Part shown: positions 53,914 through 63,423 of the stretch, piece after piece
Layout: every line of letters starts with the position of its first letter
How positions within the stretch are numbered: position 1 is the stretch's first letter
Origin: Bacteroidaceae bacterium
GTDB lineage: Bacteria > Bacteroidota > Bacteroidia > Bacteroidales > Bacteroidaceae
Reading direction: 5' to 3'
NCBI GenBank assembly: GCA_017651315.1
Contig: JAGCDE010000031.1
Coordinates: 1 to 64,000 of the forward strand
Length of the DNA stretch: 64,000 bases
Notes under the pieces: generated by a model
The model's input: the letters and a program-made list of their open reading frames with translations, nothing else
What the model was told of the DNA's origin: nothing
Database searches by the model: none
Translations under genes and position numbers: made by a program

Positions 53914-54759
53914 TCAATATGTGAATCTGAATTCGTCCAGGTAGAGGGTGCTGCCGTCACCGCCGGTGAAAAAATCTCCCAGTGCGCTTGATGATGCCAC
54001 TATCACAAGATACTTCGGAGTCCGTCCGTTACGGTATTCTATGTTGACGGAGAACTTCTCGTAACCGGACATGGTATGGTCAAACGTCACTTTTGCATAG
54101 CCGATTATGGCTGGATCATTGTCTGTATCCACGAACGATGACAGCGCCGGGTCAACCGTGAACTGTTCCGTCCAGTCACACAGTATCACGAAGACATGAC
54201 CGTTGTCCGTCTCTCCCAGCCTGTTTTCATACGGTGGCTGCACATTGCTGATTGCCGCAGGCCGGTAGCAGGCGTAGCCTTCCATCGCTATAGGCCTCAA
54301 GGTGAACGGCACCCCCCACTTGAGTGACGCGTTCATTCTGGAAATGCTGATATTACCCATCTGGCCGGTAAACAGACAGCCTGATGCCAGCTTCTTTGAA
54401 ATCAAGGCATTCACCATCTGTGTCTGAAGTTTTACCGCTGCCTTGCCCGGACCGGCGACAGCCACGAAGCTCCTCTCCGGAACACATGTAGCCTTGCCAA
54501 GGAAAGCTGTAGTTGAGTTGGGCGACGCCCAGACGCGTTTCTCCGCATCGGAAGCATCGGAGGCATAGCAGGACTCATTGGAACCATCCCTGCTCCAGGA
54601 ATCAAAACTCATATTGTAGAGCTGACCGTCCGCAGTCGTTATCGGTGACTCCATGTCGTCTGACAGACCCTGATTCCTCACCTTATATATATCGTTCTCC
54701 CATTCGCTGCAAGCGGACAGGACAGACACGGACAGTAATAACACAGGAAATGGCCTCAT
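53914..54759 (-). CDS. PCMD-domain lipoprotein
   Basis: 281 aa from ATG 54759; the upstream TTG is rejected. Lipobox SVLSAC. It fits the putative carbohydrate metabolism domain family of Bacteroidota (NMSFDSWSRDG, WASPNSTTAFLG, SGCLFTGQMG, CYRPAAISNV, C-terminal LYLDEFRFTY). Binding to polysaccharide or to a surface assembly is the usual suggestion; the reaction is unknown. It begins 1 nt after the stop of the beta-barrel gene, in an operon headed by GH3. Confidence 0.83.
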   Translation of the reverse strand: MRPFPVLLLSVSVLSACSEWENDIYKVRNQGLSDDMESPITTADGQLYNMSFDSWSRDGSNESCYASDASDAEKRVWASPNSTTAFLGKATCVPERSFVAVAGPGKAAVKLQTQMVNALISKKLASGCLFTGQMGNISISRMNASLKWGVPFTLRPIAMEGYACYRPAAISNVQPPYENRLGETDNGHVFVILCDWTEQFTVDPALSSFVDTDNDPAIIGYAKVTFDHTMSGYEKFSVNIEYRNGRTPKYLVIVASSSALGDFFTGGDGSTLYLDEFRFTY

Positions 54760-54760
54760 A

Positions 54761-55492
54761 TCAGAAATGATAGGCAAGCCCCATCCTCAGTCCTGTCAGA
54801 TTGGGCTTGAATTTTAGGAATGTGCGTGACAAAGTTCCGTCGGTCGTCGTCCCGTCCTGTATCTGCCGGCGGAAGCCGCCTTCAAGCAAGGGCAGTGCCA
54901 CCTCGAATGAAATATTCCGTGTAGCAAACAGACTGACTCCGGGATAGAATCCTGCCGAGACTTTCCACACGTCATCATAATCACCCTCCTTGCCGTTGGA
55001 GGTCAGTCTGTAGTTCTTGAAATAGCCCACCGAGCCTGACAACCTTCCCTCAAAGAACAATGCGACTATACTGCCGTCAAAAAGAGGCAGATATCTCCTG
55101 CATGTCAGGGCTCCGTCAAACGCCTGACTTGAGACATGCCTGTCCGGAATCTCTATCCCGGCCAATTCAGTGCTGTCCATTGAAATCCTCGTATCGGAAT
55201 AGCCCAAACTGAACCCAATGGACAAGTTATCCTTCACGAACCGTGCACCCTGTATGTCAACATCAGCCTTGCGGACATATCCGTCAAGCCCCTGGATGAC
55301 ACCAAGCAGGTCGAACCCGTTCCTGCCCGAAGCCTCCCAGGAGTCGAGCCCGAACGACAGGCCTGCTGAGACAGTCCCTTTCCCTATGAATACCGCCTGG
55401 TCATTGCACATGCCCCGCTCCTGTGCACATATACCGGTGCCGATGGAAAGCAGTGCAAATACAAGAAACGGTTTGCAATACCGGAAACTCAT
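54761..55492 (-). CDS. outer-membrane beta-barrel protein, unknown family
   Basis: 243 aa from ATG 55492 with signal peptide MSFRYCKPFLVFALLSIGTG; the TTG at 55516 is the alternative. Alternating amphipathic strands (GTVSAGLSFGLDSWEAS, LSIGFSLGYSDTRI, IVALFFEGRLSGSVGYF) and terminal LRMGLAYHF with a C-terminal aromatic are typical of small 8-10-strand barrels. It starts 20 nt after the GH3 stop. Possibly an outer-membrane partner of the PCMD lipoprotein. Confidence 0.72.
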   Translation of the reverse strand: MSFRYCKPFLVFALLSIGTGICAQERGMCNDQAVFIGKGTVSAGLSFGLDSWEASGRNGFDLLGVIQGLDGYVRKADVDIQGARFVKDNLSIGFSLGYSDTRISMDSTELAGIEIPDRHVSSQAFDGALTCRRYLPLFDGSIVALFFEGRLSGSVGYFKNYRLTSNGKEGDYDDVWKVSAGFYPGVSLFATRNISFEVALPLLEGGFRRQIQDGTTTDGTLSRTFLKFKPNLTGLRMGLAYHF

Positions 55493-55512
55493 ACAAAAAC
55501 GCTCATTAAAAC

Positions 55513-57885
55513 TCAATTTGACACCGAACTCTCAGAGAAATAATATTCCCTGAGCGGCTTGCTCACAGGCGCCCCGTTAATCGTCACAGTCTCCTGAAGC
55601 CTGATATCGGCCGAAGAACTTCCCACCTTCACAATATACCTGCCGGGTACGATGTTCCACTGACGCTGACCGTCGTTGCTGTAGAAACCGAACTGCTCCG
55701 TATATAACTTCACATGCACAGTCTTGCTCTCCCCTGGTTTCAATGACACCCTTGCAAATCCCTGCAACTGGATAGGACGGATATTCTGCCCGTCGGTTGC
55801 AGGCGACACATATATCTGAGCCACCTCATCGGCAGCCGCGTCACCTGTGTTCTTTACTGAAAAAGAGACAGTGAGGGACTCATCCGCAGTATTGGCATTT
55901 TCCGCCACGATATTGCCGTATTCAAACGTAGTGTAGCTCAATCCATAGCCAAACGGCCACTGGACGCGCGGATCCTGTTCTACGGAACGGTTGTAGCATA
56001 TCGGTTCATAAAGCTCTGTATTGGGATAGCTCACAGAAAGCCTGGCCGATGGCGAAACATTACCGTACAGGATGTCAGCCACAGCGTGGCCTCCCTCCTC
56101 GCCCGGGTACCAGGCCTGGATGACTGCCGCACAGCGCTCTGCCAGTCCGGACACCACCTGTGCCCGTCCGCCGAACATGACCAGTACCACAGGCTTGCCG
56201 GTCCTGATAAGTTCCTCCACATACTGTTCCTGACTGCCAGGCAGACGCAACCCCATGCGGTCACGGTTCTCTCCGCACAGCATCACGTTCTCACCCATGG
56301 CGGCTATGATGACATCGGCCTGACCGGCCATGCGCAGTGCCTCTCTCCTGTCGGCCACCTCACCCGATTGTACCATACGGTGCAGGATATACCAGTCCCA
56401 CGCACGCTCATCGCCGTCCTCGCGGTATTTGGTCTCCAGCTCCTCGGTCCAGTCACAGCCGCGTGAGTACATTATGTTCATCCCGTTTGGCTTGCGGTTG
56501 TTCATGCCCTCCAGCAGTTTCACTATATGAGGCTGATCCTTGTCGGCAATGTCCTCCACCCTCTTCCAGAAATAGGACATGGCGGGATAGGTATAGTCAC
56601 CGCACATGGCCCAGATGGAATTGGCGTTGGGACCTGTCACCAGTATGTTCCTGACATCCTTAAGCGGCAGCACACCGTTGTTCTCCAGCAGGACAACAGA
56701 CTGTGATGCAATATCGTATGCCGTACGGCGCTCCTCGGGGGTATCAAGTATTATCTTTTCCTTGCTGTAGAGATACGGATTCTCATCAAACAGACCGGAG
56801 CGGTATTTCTGGCGCAGCACATCCTTTACCGCACGCTCAAACGCCTCAGGCCTGGCCAGGCCCTTGTCAAGAGCCTCCTGAAGATTCCTGTAGTCGCTAC
56901 CTTCGGGAAAATCCACATCGTTCCCGTTATTGATTGCCTCGGCTGCCTTTTCGGCAGAGTTCCGCAGGCCCGGTATCTGGCCGATGGCGGTATAATCACT
57001 GACCACCATACCGTCAAAACCTAAATAATCACGCAGTATATCATTCAGTATCTCACCGTTTGCCACACAGTTTGTTCCGTGAACGGCATGATAACCGGGC
57101 ATTACGGTTCTGCCGCCAGCAAGACGAATTATGGTCTCATGCGGCAGCAGTATCTCCTCCATCAGCTCCTTTTCAGGAGCATCGCCGCCTCCGCCGTAAC
57201 CCAGATAGTGTTTCGAACAGGCTCCCACCCCCTTCCTGAGGTCCCCCTGCTGCAGGCCGCGCACAAACGCCGTACCCATCACCGCACTCAGATACCCGTC
57301 CTCACCGTAAGACTCCTCCAGACGGTTGAAACCGGGTGTACGGCATACATCTACCATAGGTGAGAGTGCCAGGATACCTCCCATCCTGCGCATCAGCCTG
57401 CCGGTCTGGACGGTCTTGAGCTCAGCCAGTTCAGGATTGAATGAACCGGCCTGTCCTATCTGCTGGGGATATACCGTTGCACCCAGGGTGTTTACACCCG
57501 ACAGCACCTCCTCATGGAAAAGCGCCGGTATGCCGTTAGGGGTGTTATGCATGAGCCAGTCCTGCAATGCCGCCACACGGTCACGCAGGTCATTGGGGTC
57601 ACGGGGCTGCTGCAGGGCAAACTGCGAGAAGTGTCCTATACCGTATGGGATAAGCCTGCGGCACTGTGCCGTATCCAGCTTTCCCTGTGCGTCAAAGAGT
57701 ACGTCCATATACATGCTCCTCAACTGCGAAATCCGCTCCTCCTGCGACATCCTGGCGTATAGCCTGTCAACCTGCCTTTCCAAATCACTTCCTTTGCTGC
57801 AATCCATCATCAATAACACGAATAAACATGTAACAACTGTTTTACCGGCCAGAGCCAGCCCTCTTCTTTGCATATCTTTGGTCAT
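55513..57885 (-). CDS. GH3 family beta-glycosidase, lipoprotein
   Basis: 790 aa, normal for GH3 with a fibronectin-III-like C-terminus. Lipobox LLMMDC (Cys ~29). Substrate-binding KHYLGYGGGGDAPE, nucleophile Asp in GMVVSDYTAIGQ, and the second-domain motif GENRDRMGLRLPGSQ are present, as are FGYGLSYTTFEY and the FnIII tail. A beta-glucosidase or beta-xylosidase; the xylan genes elsewhere in the window make xylosidase plausible. Head of the GH3-OMP-PCMD operon. Confidence 0.93.
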   Translation of the reverse strand: MTKDMQRRGLALAGKTVVTCLFVLLMMDCSKGSDLERQVDRLYARMSQEERISQLRSMYMDVLFDAQGKLDTAQCRRLIPYGIGHFSQFALQQPRDPNDLRDRVAALQDWLMHNTPNGIPALFHEEVLSGVNTLGATVYPQQIGQAGSFNPELAELKTVQTGRLMRRMGGILALSPMVDVCRTPGFNRLEESYGEDGYLSAVMGTAFVRGLQQGDLRKGVGACSKHYLGYGGGGDAPEKELMEEILLPHETIIRLAGGRTVMPGYHAVHGTNCVANGEILNDILRDYLGFDGMVVSDYTAIGQIPGLRNSAEKAAEAINNGNDVDFPEGSDYRNLQEALDKGLARPEAFERAVKDVLRQKYRSGLFDENPYLYSKEKIILDTPEERRTAYDIASQSVVLLENNGVLPLKDVRNILVTGPNANSIWAMCGDYTYPAMSYFWKRVEDIADKDQPHIVKLLEGMNNRKPNGMNIMYSRGCDWTEELETKYREDGDERAWDWYILHRMVQSGEVADRREALRMAGQADVIIAAMGENVMLCGENRDRMGLRLPGSQEQYVEELIRTGKPVVLVMFGGRAQVVSGLAERCAAVIQAWYPGEEGGHAVADILYGNVSPSARLSVSYPNTELYEPICYNRSVEQDPRVQWPFGYGLSYTTFEYGNIVAENANTADESLTVSFSVKNTGDAAADEVAQIYVSPATDGQNIRPIQLQGFARVSLKPGESKTVHVKLYTEQFGFYSNDGQRQWNIVPGRYIVKVGSSSADIRLQETVTINGAPVSKPLREYYFSESSVSN

Positions 57886-57934
57886 TTGTTATGTTATTTT
57901 CCCCGTTCAACAGTCAGGTAACATCTTCACGGAA

Positions 57935-57942
57935 CAAATTTA
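57935..57942 (-). promoter_or_regulatory. -7 box (TAAATTTG) of the GH3 operon
   Basis: Complement of 57935-57942 is TAAATTTG. The 30-bp context CATCTTCACGGAACAAATTTAAAAAGATTC nearly repeats the one upstream of the 40131 esterase. No clear -33 box. Confidence 0.5.
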
Positions 57943-57973
57943 AAAAGATTCCCGCTATAAATGAACTGTCCTC

Positions 57974-58004
57974 TTTGAGTTTGTATCCAGAATGACTACT
58001 TTTG
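57974..58004 (+). promoter_or_regulatory. Bacteroidota-type promoter of the hydrolase-MATE operon
   Basis: TTTG at 57974-57977, 19-nt spacer, TACTTTTG at 57997-58004 (exact TAnnTTTG). Leader of about 68 nt before ATG 58079. Confidence 0.7.
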
Positions 58005-58078
58005 CCCTGTAGAGTCAGTCACAGTTTCTGTGAAGTGATTCCTGACAATCAAATACAGTAAAAACGTAAAGTTCAGTT

Positions 58079-58987
58079 ATGATGTACAATAACTCTCCTT
58101 CCCACGCATTTTCCGGCAAGAGAGGACGGGTATCCCCATTCCGTTCCCATTTACTCGCCGTGTTCATGACAGCAATGCTGCTTACAGCCTCAACGGCATC
58201 CGCCCAGAACCGCAGGACGCAGATCACATACGTTACAGAACGGAACATACCGTATCGTGAGGCCGATGCCGGTGAATATGCCCGTGAACGCTGCCTGCTG
58301 GACTTCTATCATCCGGAGAACATACAGGACTATCCTACAGTAATATGGTTCCATGGAGGAGGTATCGAGGGAGGGAACAAGGAGATTCCCGCGGAGCTTC
58401 AGAACAGCGGAATGGGTGTGGTCGGGGTCGGTTACCGTCTGCTGCCCAAGGCTACAGTCAAGGAGGCCATCGACGATGCGGCCGCTGCCGTTGCCTGGGC
58501 TTTCCGCGAGATTGAAAAACGCGGAGGAAACACCAAAAAGATATTTCTGGCAGGTCACTCCGCCGGAGGTTACCTTATCGACATGATAGTCCTTGACAAG
58601 CATTACTTAGAGAAATACGGGGTCGATGCCGACAAGATAGCAGGCGTGTTCCCCTACAGCGCACAGGTGATCACACACTATAACGTGCGGAAACAGACCG
58701 GCGTAGGTCCATTGCAGCCACGCATCGACGATACCGCTCCGCTGTTTTTCGTCCGCAAGCTGCCCATGCCCATGCTGGTACTTTCCGGAGACCGCGAACT
58801 GGAACTGTACGGACGTTATGAGGAACAGGCATATTTCTGGCGTATGATGAAGCTGAACGGCTGTGAACAGATTTATCTGTACGAGTTCGACGGTCATGAC
58901 CACAACAACATGCCAGGTCCCGCACACACCGTAACCAAACGTTTCATCCGCGCCATATCAGACGGACGTCCTCTTCCGGAACGCTAA
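58079..58987 (+). CDS. alpha/beta-hydrolase (carboxylesterase, HSL/GDXG-like), secreted
   Basis: 302 aa. A hydrophobic signal region (~22-42, FMTAMLLTASTASAQN) lies behind a basic N-terminus. Oxyanion-hole motif WFHGGGIEGG (~90-99), nucleophile GHSAGGYL (~161-168), and C-terminal FDGHDHNNMPG with the His are present. It is likely a periplasmic esterase removing acyl groups from sugars. It precedes a MATE transporter gene by 13 bp on the same strand, but their functional link is unclear. Confidence 0.83.
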   Translation: MMYNNSPSHAFSGKRGRVSPFRSHLLAVFMTAMLLTASTASAQNRRTQITYVTERNIPYREADAGEYARERCLLDFYHPENIQDYPTVIWFHGGGIEGGNKEIPAELQNSGMGVVGVGYRLLPKATVKEAIDDAAAAVAWAFREIEKRGGNTKKIFLAGHSAGGYLIDMIVLDKHYLEKYGVDADKIAGVFPYSAQVITHYNVRKQTGVGPLQPRIDDTAPLFFVRKLPMPMLVLSGDRELELYGRYEEQAYFWRMMKLNGCEQIYLYEFDGHDHNNMPGPAHTVTKRFIRAISDGRPLPER

Positions 58988-59000
58988 TCGGGACATTGTG

Positions 59001-60350
59001 ATGAGTGAACTGAAGACACCCCGTGAACTCGGCACGGAAAAAATAGGGATACTGCTTATCAGATACGCTGTACCGGCCATGATAGCCATGCTGGCGTCAT
59101 CGCTCTACAACATTGTTGACCGTGCATTCATCGGCCACGGAGTCGGACCGATGGCTCTGTCCGGCCTTGCAGTCACCTTCCCTCTCATGAACCTCTCGGC
59201 CGCCCTGGGTTCCATGGTCGGTGTAGGTTCCGGAACCATGATCTCCATCAAGCTCGGACAGAAAGACAACGAGAGCGCACAGACCCTGCTTGGGAACTCC
59301 GTCACGCTGAATGTCCTTATCGGAATCATTTTCGGAGCTCTTGCACTGATATTCATCAACCCGATACTCAGGCTCTTCGGAGCGACCGATGTAACCATAG
59401 GCTATGCCCGCGAGTACATGACCATCATACTTGCAGGCAATGCCTTCACTCATCTCTATCTTGGGATCAACTGCATACTCCGTGCGGCCGGTCACCCCAA
59501 TAAGGCTATGATAGCCACCATCGGAACCGTGCTTCTCAACACATTCCTGGACTACCTTTTCATAATGGTGTTCCATTGGGGAATAAAGGGAGCCGCCATC
59601 GCCACGGTCATATCACAGGTGCTGGCGTTCACCTGGCAGTGCATCCAGCTGTCTGACAAAAGCGAGCTCATACACCTTCAGCGCGGCACATACCGCCTGC
59701 ACGGCGACCTCGTCAGGAATATGCTGACTATCGGTCTTTCACCATGCCTCATGAACGCGGCCGCCTGCTTTGTGGTATTGCTCATAAACCGCGGCCTTCT
59801 CAAATACGGAAGCGATGTGGCAATCGGGGCTTACAGCATCATCAACAGCATCGGATTCATGATTGTAATGATGGTCATGGGGTTCAACCAGGCTATGCAG
59901 CCTATAGCCGGATATAACTACGGGGCACGTCAGTTCAGCCGTGTCCTGAAGGTGCTTTATCTGACCATGTTCTTCGGCACCTGTGTCACCACTCTCGGAT
60001 TTGCAATAGCCGAGTTTATGCCCGATCTATGCATACGCATATTCACCAATGACCCTGAGCTCACCGGCATTGCCCGTAACGGAATGAGAATCAATTTCAT
60101 CGTATTCCCGCTGATAGGTTCGCAGATGGTGATAGGGAACTTTTTCCAGAGCATAGGGATGCCGGGGAAATCAATACTGATGTCACTTTCCCGCCAATTG
60201 CTGCTACTCATCCCGTTCCTTATTATCCTGCCCCGGTTCTACGGAATCAACGGAATATGGTACAGCCTGCCGGCATCGGACATCCTCTCTGTAATCCTGG
60301 GATTCTCCCTGCTGTTTCCACAAGTAAGAAAACTCAAAAGAATGACATGA
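59001..60350 (+). CDS. MATE-family multidrug/toxin efflux transporter
   Basis: 449 aa from ATG 59001 (a GTG immediately upstream is possible), with 12 hydrophobic segments. Family features: PAMIAMLASSLYNIVDRAFIG, GINCILRAAGHPNKAM, GFNQAMQPIAGYNYGA. It is an Na+ or H+ coupled exporter of cationic organic compounds. The cytidylate kinase-like gene starts 1 nt after its stop. Confidence 0.92.
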   Translation: MSELKTPRELGTEKIGILLIRYAVPAMIAMLASSLYNIVDRAFIGHGVGPMALSGLAVTFPLMNLSAALGSMVGVGSGTMISIKLGQKDNESAQTLLGNSVTLNVLIGIIFGALALIFINPILRLFGATDVTIGYAREYMTIILAGNAFTHLYLGINCILRAAGHPNKAMIATIGTVLLNTFLDYLFIMVFHWGIKGAAIATVISQVLAFTWQCIQLSDKSELIHLQRGTYRLHGDLVRNMLTIGLSPCLMNAAACFVVLLINRGLLKYGSDVAIGAYSIINSIGFMIVMMVMGFNQAMQPIAGYNYGARQFSRVLKVLYLTMFFGTCVTTLGFAIAEFMPDLCIRIFTNDPELTGIARNGMRINFIVFPLIGSQMVIGNFFQSIGMPGKSILMSLSRQLLLLIPFLIILPRFYGINGIWYSLPASDILSVILGFSLLFPQVRKLKRMT

Positions 60351-60351
60351 C

Positions 60352-60975
60352 ATGGACAACCACTACTGTATATGCATAGGCCGCAAATTCTGCAGCGGCG
60401 GCCGCAATATAGCCGCCATAGTAGCCGACAGGCTTGGCATCAAGGTTTACGACCGTGATCTCCTGAAAAAGGCTTCCCAGGAAACCGGTTTCAGCGAAGA
60501 GTTTTTTGACAAGGCCGATGAGGAGAAGACACGCAAAGGTCTGCGTTCCATATTCATGAACCATCTGACAGGCAGCGGACTTTCAAGCAACTATCTGAGC
60601 AACGAGTCCATATTCAATATGCAGAGTGACGCCATCAGGAAGATTCACGGGCAGGAGGACTGCGTGTTCATAGGACGGTGCGCCGACTACGTGCTGCGCG
60701 ACAGCGACCGTCTGCTGAACGTATTCATCGCCGCCGGAACAAATGACCGTGTGAACCGTATCTGCCGCCATGCCGGTGAAGGCATGACACCATCGAAGGC
60801 TCTCTCGCTGATTGAGGACATAGACCGCAAACGCGCCTCATATTACAACTACTTCACCGGCCGCATCTGGGGTGACCCCGCCAATTATGACATCTGCCTG
60901 AACAGCTCTGTCCTTGGTTATGACAAATGCGCCGGAATAATATCGGCTCTTGCAAAGGAAAGGTTTGGAATATGA
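60352..60975 (+). CDS. cytidylate kinase-like family protein
   Basis: 207 aa. The modified P-loop CIGRKFCSGGRNIA (~5-18), VYDRDLLKKASQETGF and CVFIGRCADYVL match the cytidylate_kin2 family, which is distinct from the housekeeping Cmk. Such proteins are predicted nucleotide or nucleoside kinases with an unproven substrate. Overlaps the phosphodiesterase gene by 4 bp. Confidence 0.85.
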   Translation: MDNHYCICIGRKFCSGGRNIAAIVADRLGIKVYDRDLLKKASQETGFSEEFFDKADEEKTRKGLRSIFMNHLTGSGLSSNYLSNESIFNMQSDAIRKIHGQEDCVFIGRCADYVLRDSDRLLNVFIAAGTNDRVNRICRHAGEGMTPSKALSLIEDIDRKRASYYNYFTGRIWGDPANYDICLNSSVLGYDKCAGIISALAKERFGI

Positions 60976-61475
60976 AGAAGATCGGCATTATATCCGATAC
61001 CCACAGTTACTGGGATGACCGTTACGCCACCTTTTTCGACGGATGCGACGAGATATGGCATGCCGGAGACGCCGGCTCCGCCGAAATACTTGAACGCCTC
61101 TCCAGGATTGCCACCCTCCGTGCCGTGTATGGCAATTGCGACGGTCAGGACGTGCGTCGCTTCACGACAGAGACCTACCGTTTCAGGGTTGAGGAGGCGG
61201 ACATCATGCTCAAACACATAGGCGGTTCTCCCGACCATTACGACCACTCCGTCAGGGAACAGCTGGCAGCAGAGACACCCGACCTTTTCGTCTGCGGTCA
61301 TTCGCACATCCTCAAGGTGATGCATGACCGCAAGCTGAACATGCTATTCATCAATCCCGGGGCGGCAGGACTCCAGGGCTGGCAGAAAGTACGTACAATG
61401 GTCCGCATGGAGATAGACGGCCGGCAGTTCAGGAACCTTGAGGTTTATGAGATAAAGCGGGACAACGGTTTCTGA
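60972..61475 (+). CDS. YfcE/MJ0936-type metallophosphoesterase
   Basis: 167 aa from ATG 60972, which overlaps the upstream stop; the 15-residue longer form is rejected. The calcineurin-like metal motifs are present: GIISDTHSYWDD (D-x-H), HAGDAGS, GNCDG, HIGG and CGHSHI. It hydrolyses phosphodiesters with two metals. Last gene of the operon. Confidence 0.92.
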   Translation: MKKIGIISDTHSYWDDRYATFFDGCDEIWHAGDAGSAEILERLSRIATLRAVYGNCDGQDVRRFTTETYRFRVEEADIMLKHIGGSPDHYDHSVREQLAAETPDLFVCGHSHILKVMHDRKLNMLFINPGAAGLQGWQKVRTMVRMEIDGRQFRNLEVYEIKRDNGF

Positions 61476-61596
61476 GTCAAAGCTGAGAGTCAGACCGGAA
61501 AGTTTCCCTTCATAAAAAAAAAGCTGTTGGATTAAACTTTTGGGATTTTCGGATATCTTAATGATGCAAACAAAGAACAATCTAAATAACAAGAAA

Positions 61597-62118
61597 ATGA
61601 AGAAAGCATTATTTGCAGTTGCAGCTCTTCTCATATCGACAATGAGCTTTGCACAGGGATTCGGCGGCGGTTTCGGCGGCGGCCAGGGTATGAACATGAA
61701 TCCGGAGGATATGGCCAAGCGTCAGGCTGACCGTCTGAAGGAGCAGCTCACACTGACACAGGTTCAGTATGACTCAATCTACAACGTGTACCTTGCCAGC
61801 AGCAAGGAGCAGGCAAAACGCCGTGAACAAATGCAGAACGGAGGCCAGCAGCCTCAAGGTGACATGCAGGCCATGATGGAGCAGATGCAGAAACAGCGTC
61901 AGGCTCAGGATGCCAAGATCAAGTCTTTCCTGACAGATGCACAGAAGAAGACATACGATGAGCTCCAGGAGCAGCGTCGTCAGCGTCAGGGTCAGGGTGG
62001 CTTCGGTGGCGGCGGCTTCGGCGGTGGCCAGGGTGCACCTCAGGGCGGCTTCGGCGGTGGCAGGCCTCAGGGCGGCCAAGGTGGTCCCCAGGGAGGAGGC
62101 AGACCCAGAAACAACTGA
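61597..62118 (+). CDS. DUF4890-like secreted Gly/Gln-rich protein
   Basis: 173 aa from ATG 61597, giving signal peptide MKKALFAVAALLISTMSFAQ. A Gly-rich stretch is followed by a helical domain (MAKRQADRLKEQLTLTQVQY ... FLTDAQKKTYDELQEQR) like the LTxxQ/Spy-type repeats of DUF4890. The C-terminal GGFGGG/APQGG low-complexity tail matches linkers in the esterase cluster. Spy-like proteins are periplasmic chaperones or metal sensors; that role is only inferred. Followed by a strong terminator. Confidence 0.78.
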   Translation: MKKALFAVAALLISTMSFAQGFGGGFGGGQGMNMNPEDMAKRQADRLKEQLTLTQVQYDSIYNVYLASSKEQAKRREQMQNGGQQPQGDMQAMMEQMQKQRQAQDAKIKSFLTDAQKKTYDELQEQRRQRQGQGGFGGGGFGGGQGAPQGGFGGGRPQGGQGGPQGGGRPRNN

Positions 62119-62139
62119 TTTTCCCGCAATGATCCGAGA

Positions 62140-62165
62140 AAGGCTGTCCAGAGGGCAGCCTTTTT
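62140..62165 (+). terminator. intrinsic terminator of the DUF4890 gene
   Basis: AAGGCTGTCC (62140-62149) pairs with GGGCAGCCTT (62153-62162), one mismatch near the loop, followed by TTTTT. Confidence 0.88.
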
Positions 62166-62216
62166 CATATCATGACTTTTTGCATCGCTATCAGCTGTCA
62201 AATGGCCGAAAAGCAG

Positions 62217-62224
62217 TAACTTTG
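62217..62224 (+). promoter_or_regulatory. -7 box (TAACTTTG) of rmlB
   Basis: Exact TAnnTTTG 21 nt before ATG 62246; no clear -33 TTG at the right distance. It supports the short start of rmlB. Confidence 0.5.
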
Positions 62225-62245
62225 CGAATCAAAAACAAGATCAAG

Positions 62246-63385
62246 ATGAAGACATATCTCGTTACCGGTGCCGCCGGGTTCATCGGCGCAAATTTTATCA
62301 AGTACATTCTTTCACGTCACGACGATGTGAAAGTGGTGGTTCTGGACCTTCTCACCTACGCAGGTAATCTGGGTACGATAATGAAGGACATTGACAACGA
62401 ACGTTGCTTTTTCGTAAAAGGCGACATCTGCGACCGTGAACTTGCCGACGACCTCTTCAAGGAGTACAATTTTGACTATGTGGTGAATTTCGCAGCTGAA
62501 AGCCATGTTGACCGAAGCATCGAGAATCCCCAGCTCTTCCTGATGACCAACATCCTGGGAACACAGAACCTTCTCGATGCCGCCCGCCGCGCATGGGTCA
62601 CAGGCAAGGACAGCTCCGGCTATCCCGTCTGGCGTGAAGGAGTCCGCTACCATCAGGTCTCCACCGATGAGGTTTATGGCAGTCTCGGAGCCGAGGGATA
62701 TTTCACCGAGCAGACACCGCTCTGCCCCCACAGTCCATACAGCGCCTCCAAGACAAGCGCCGACATGTTCGTGATGGCCTATCATGACACATACCACATG
62801 CCGGTGACAATAACGCGTTGCAGCAACAACTACGGCCCCTACCATTTCCCCGAGAAACTTATTCCACTCATCATAAAGAACATTCTCGAAGGCCGCAAAC
62901 TTCCCGTTTATGGCGACGGAAGCAACGTGCGTGACTGGCTATATGTCGAGGATCACTGCAAAGCCATCGACCTGGTGATACGCAAGGGACGCGAGGGTCA
63001 GGTATATAACGTGGGAGGCCACAACGAAATGAAGAACATAGACATCGTCAAGCTGACCATCAGCACCATCCGACGCCTCATGACTGAGAATCCTGAATAC
63101 CGTAAGGTGCTCAAGAAGAAAGAGATGCTTCCCGATGGCGGAATCAGCATCGACTGGATTAACGAGGATCTGATCACATTCGTCAAGGACCGCCTGGGCC
63201 ATGACCAGCGATATGCCATCGACCCCTCCAAGATTACTGCGGAGCTGGGCTGGTATCCTGAGACACGTTTCGCTGACGGCATAGTCAAGACCATAGAGTG
63301 GTACCTCAACAATCAGGATTGGGTAAATGACGTGACCAGCGGAGACTATCAGAAATATTACGAACGCATGTACTCCGGACGTTGA
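62246..63385 (+). CDS. rmlB: dTDP-glucose 4,6-dehydratase
   Basis: 379 aa from ATG 62246 (MKTYLVTGAAGFIGANF); a much longer open frame upstream overlaps the DUF4890 gene and the terminator and is rejected. Rossmann GAAGFIG, catalytic STDEVYGSL, and YSASKTSAD (Y-x3-K), plus CSNNYGPYHFPEKLIP, are diagnostic of RmlB/RfbB. It forms dTDP-4-keto-6-deoxyglucose for rhamnose or other deoxysugars of surface glycans. The other rml genes are not in the window. Confidence 0.94.
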   Translation: MKTYLVTGAAGFIGANFIKYILSRHDDVKVVVLDLLTYAGNLGTIMKDIDNERCFFVKGDICDRELADDLFKEYNFDYVVNFAAESHVDRSIENPQLFLMTNILGTQNLLDAARRAWVTGKDSSGYPVWREGVRYHQVSTDEVYGSLGAEGYFTEQTPLCPHSPYSASKTSADMFVMAYHDTYHMPVTITRCSNNYGPYHFPEKLIPLIIKNILEGRKLPVYGDGSNVRDWLYVEDHCKAIDLVIRKGREGQVYNVGGHNEMKNIDIVKLTISTIRRLMTENPEYRKVLKKKEMLPDGGISIDWINEDLITFVKDRLGHDQRYAIDPSKITAELGWYPETRFADGIVKTIEWYLNNQDWVNDVTSGDYQKYYERMYSGR

Positions 63386-63423
63386 GCCGGACCATCAGGA
63401 CCTGATATCCCTTACAGGACGTT

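Noticed and set aside
61937..62245. 103-residue N-terminal extension of RmlB
   Set aside because: It overlaps the DUF4890 gene in another frame and crosses a terminator and a promoter box.
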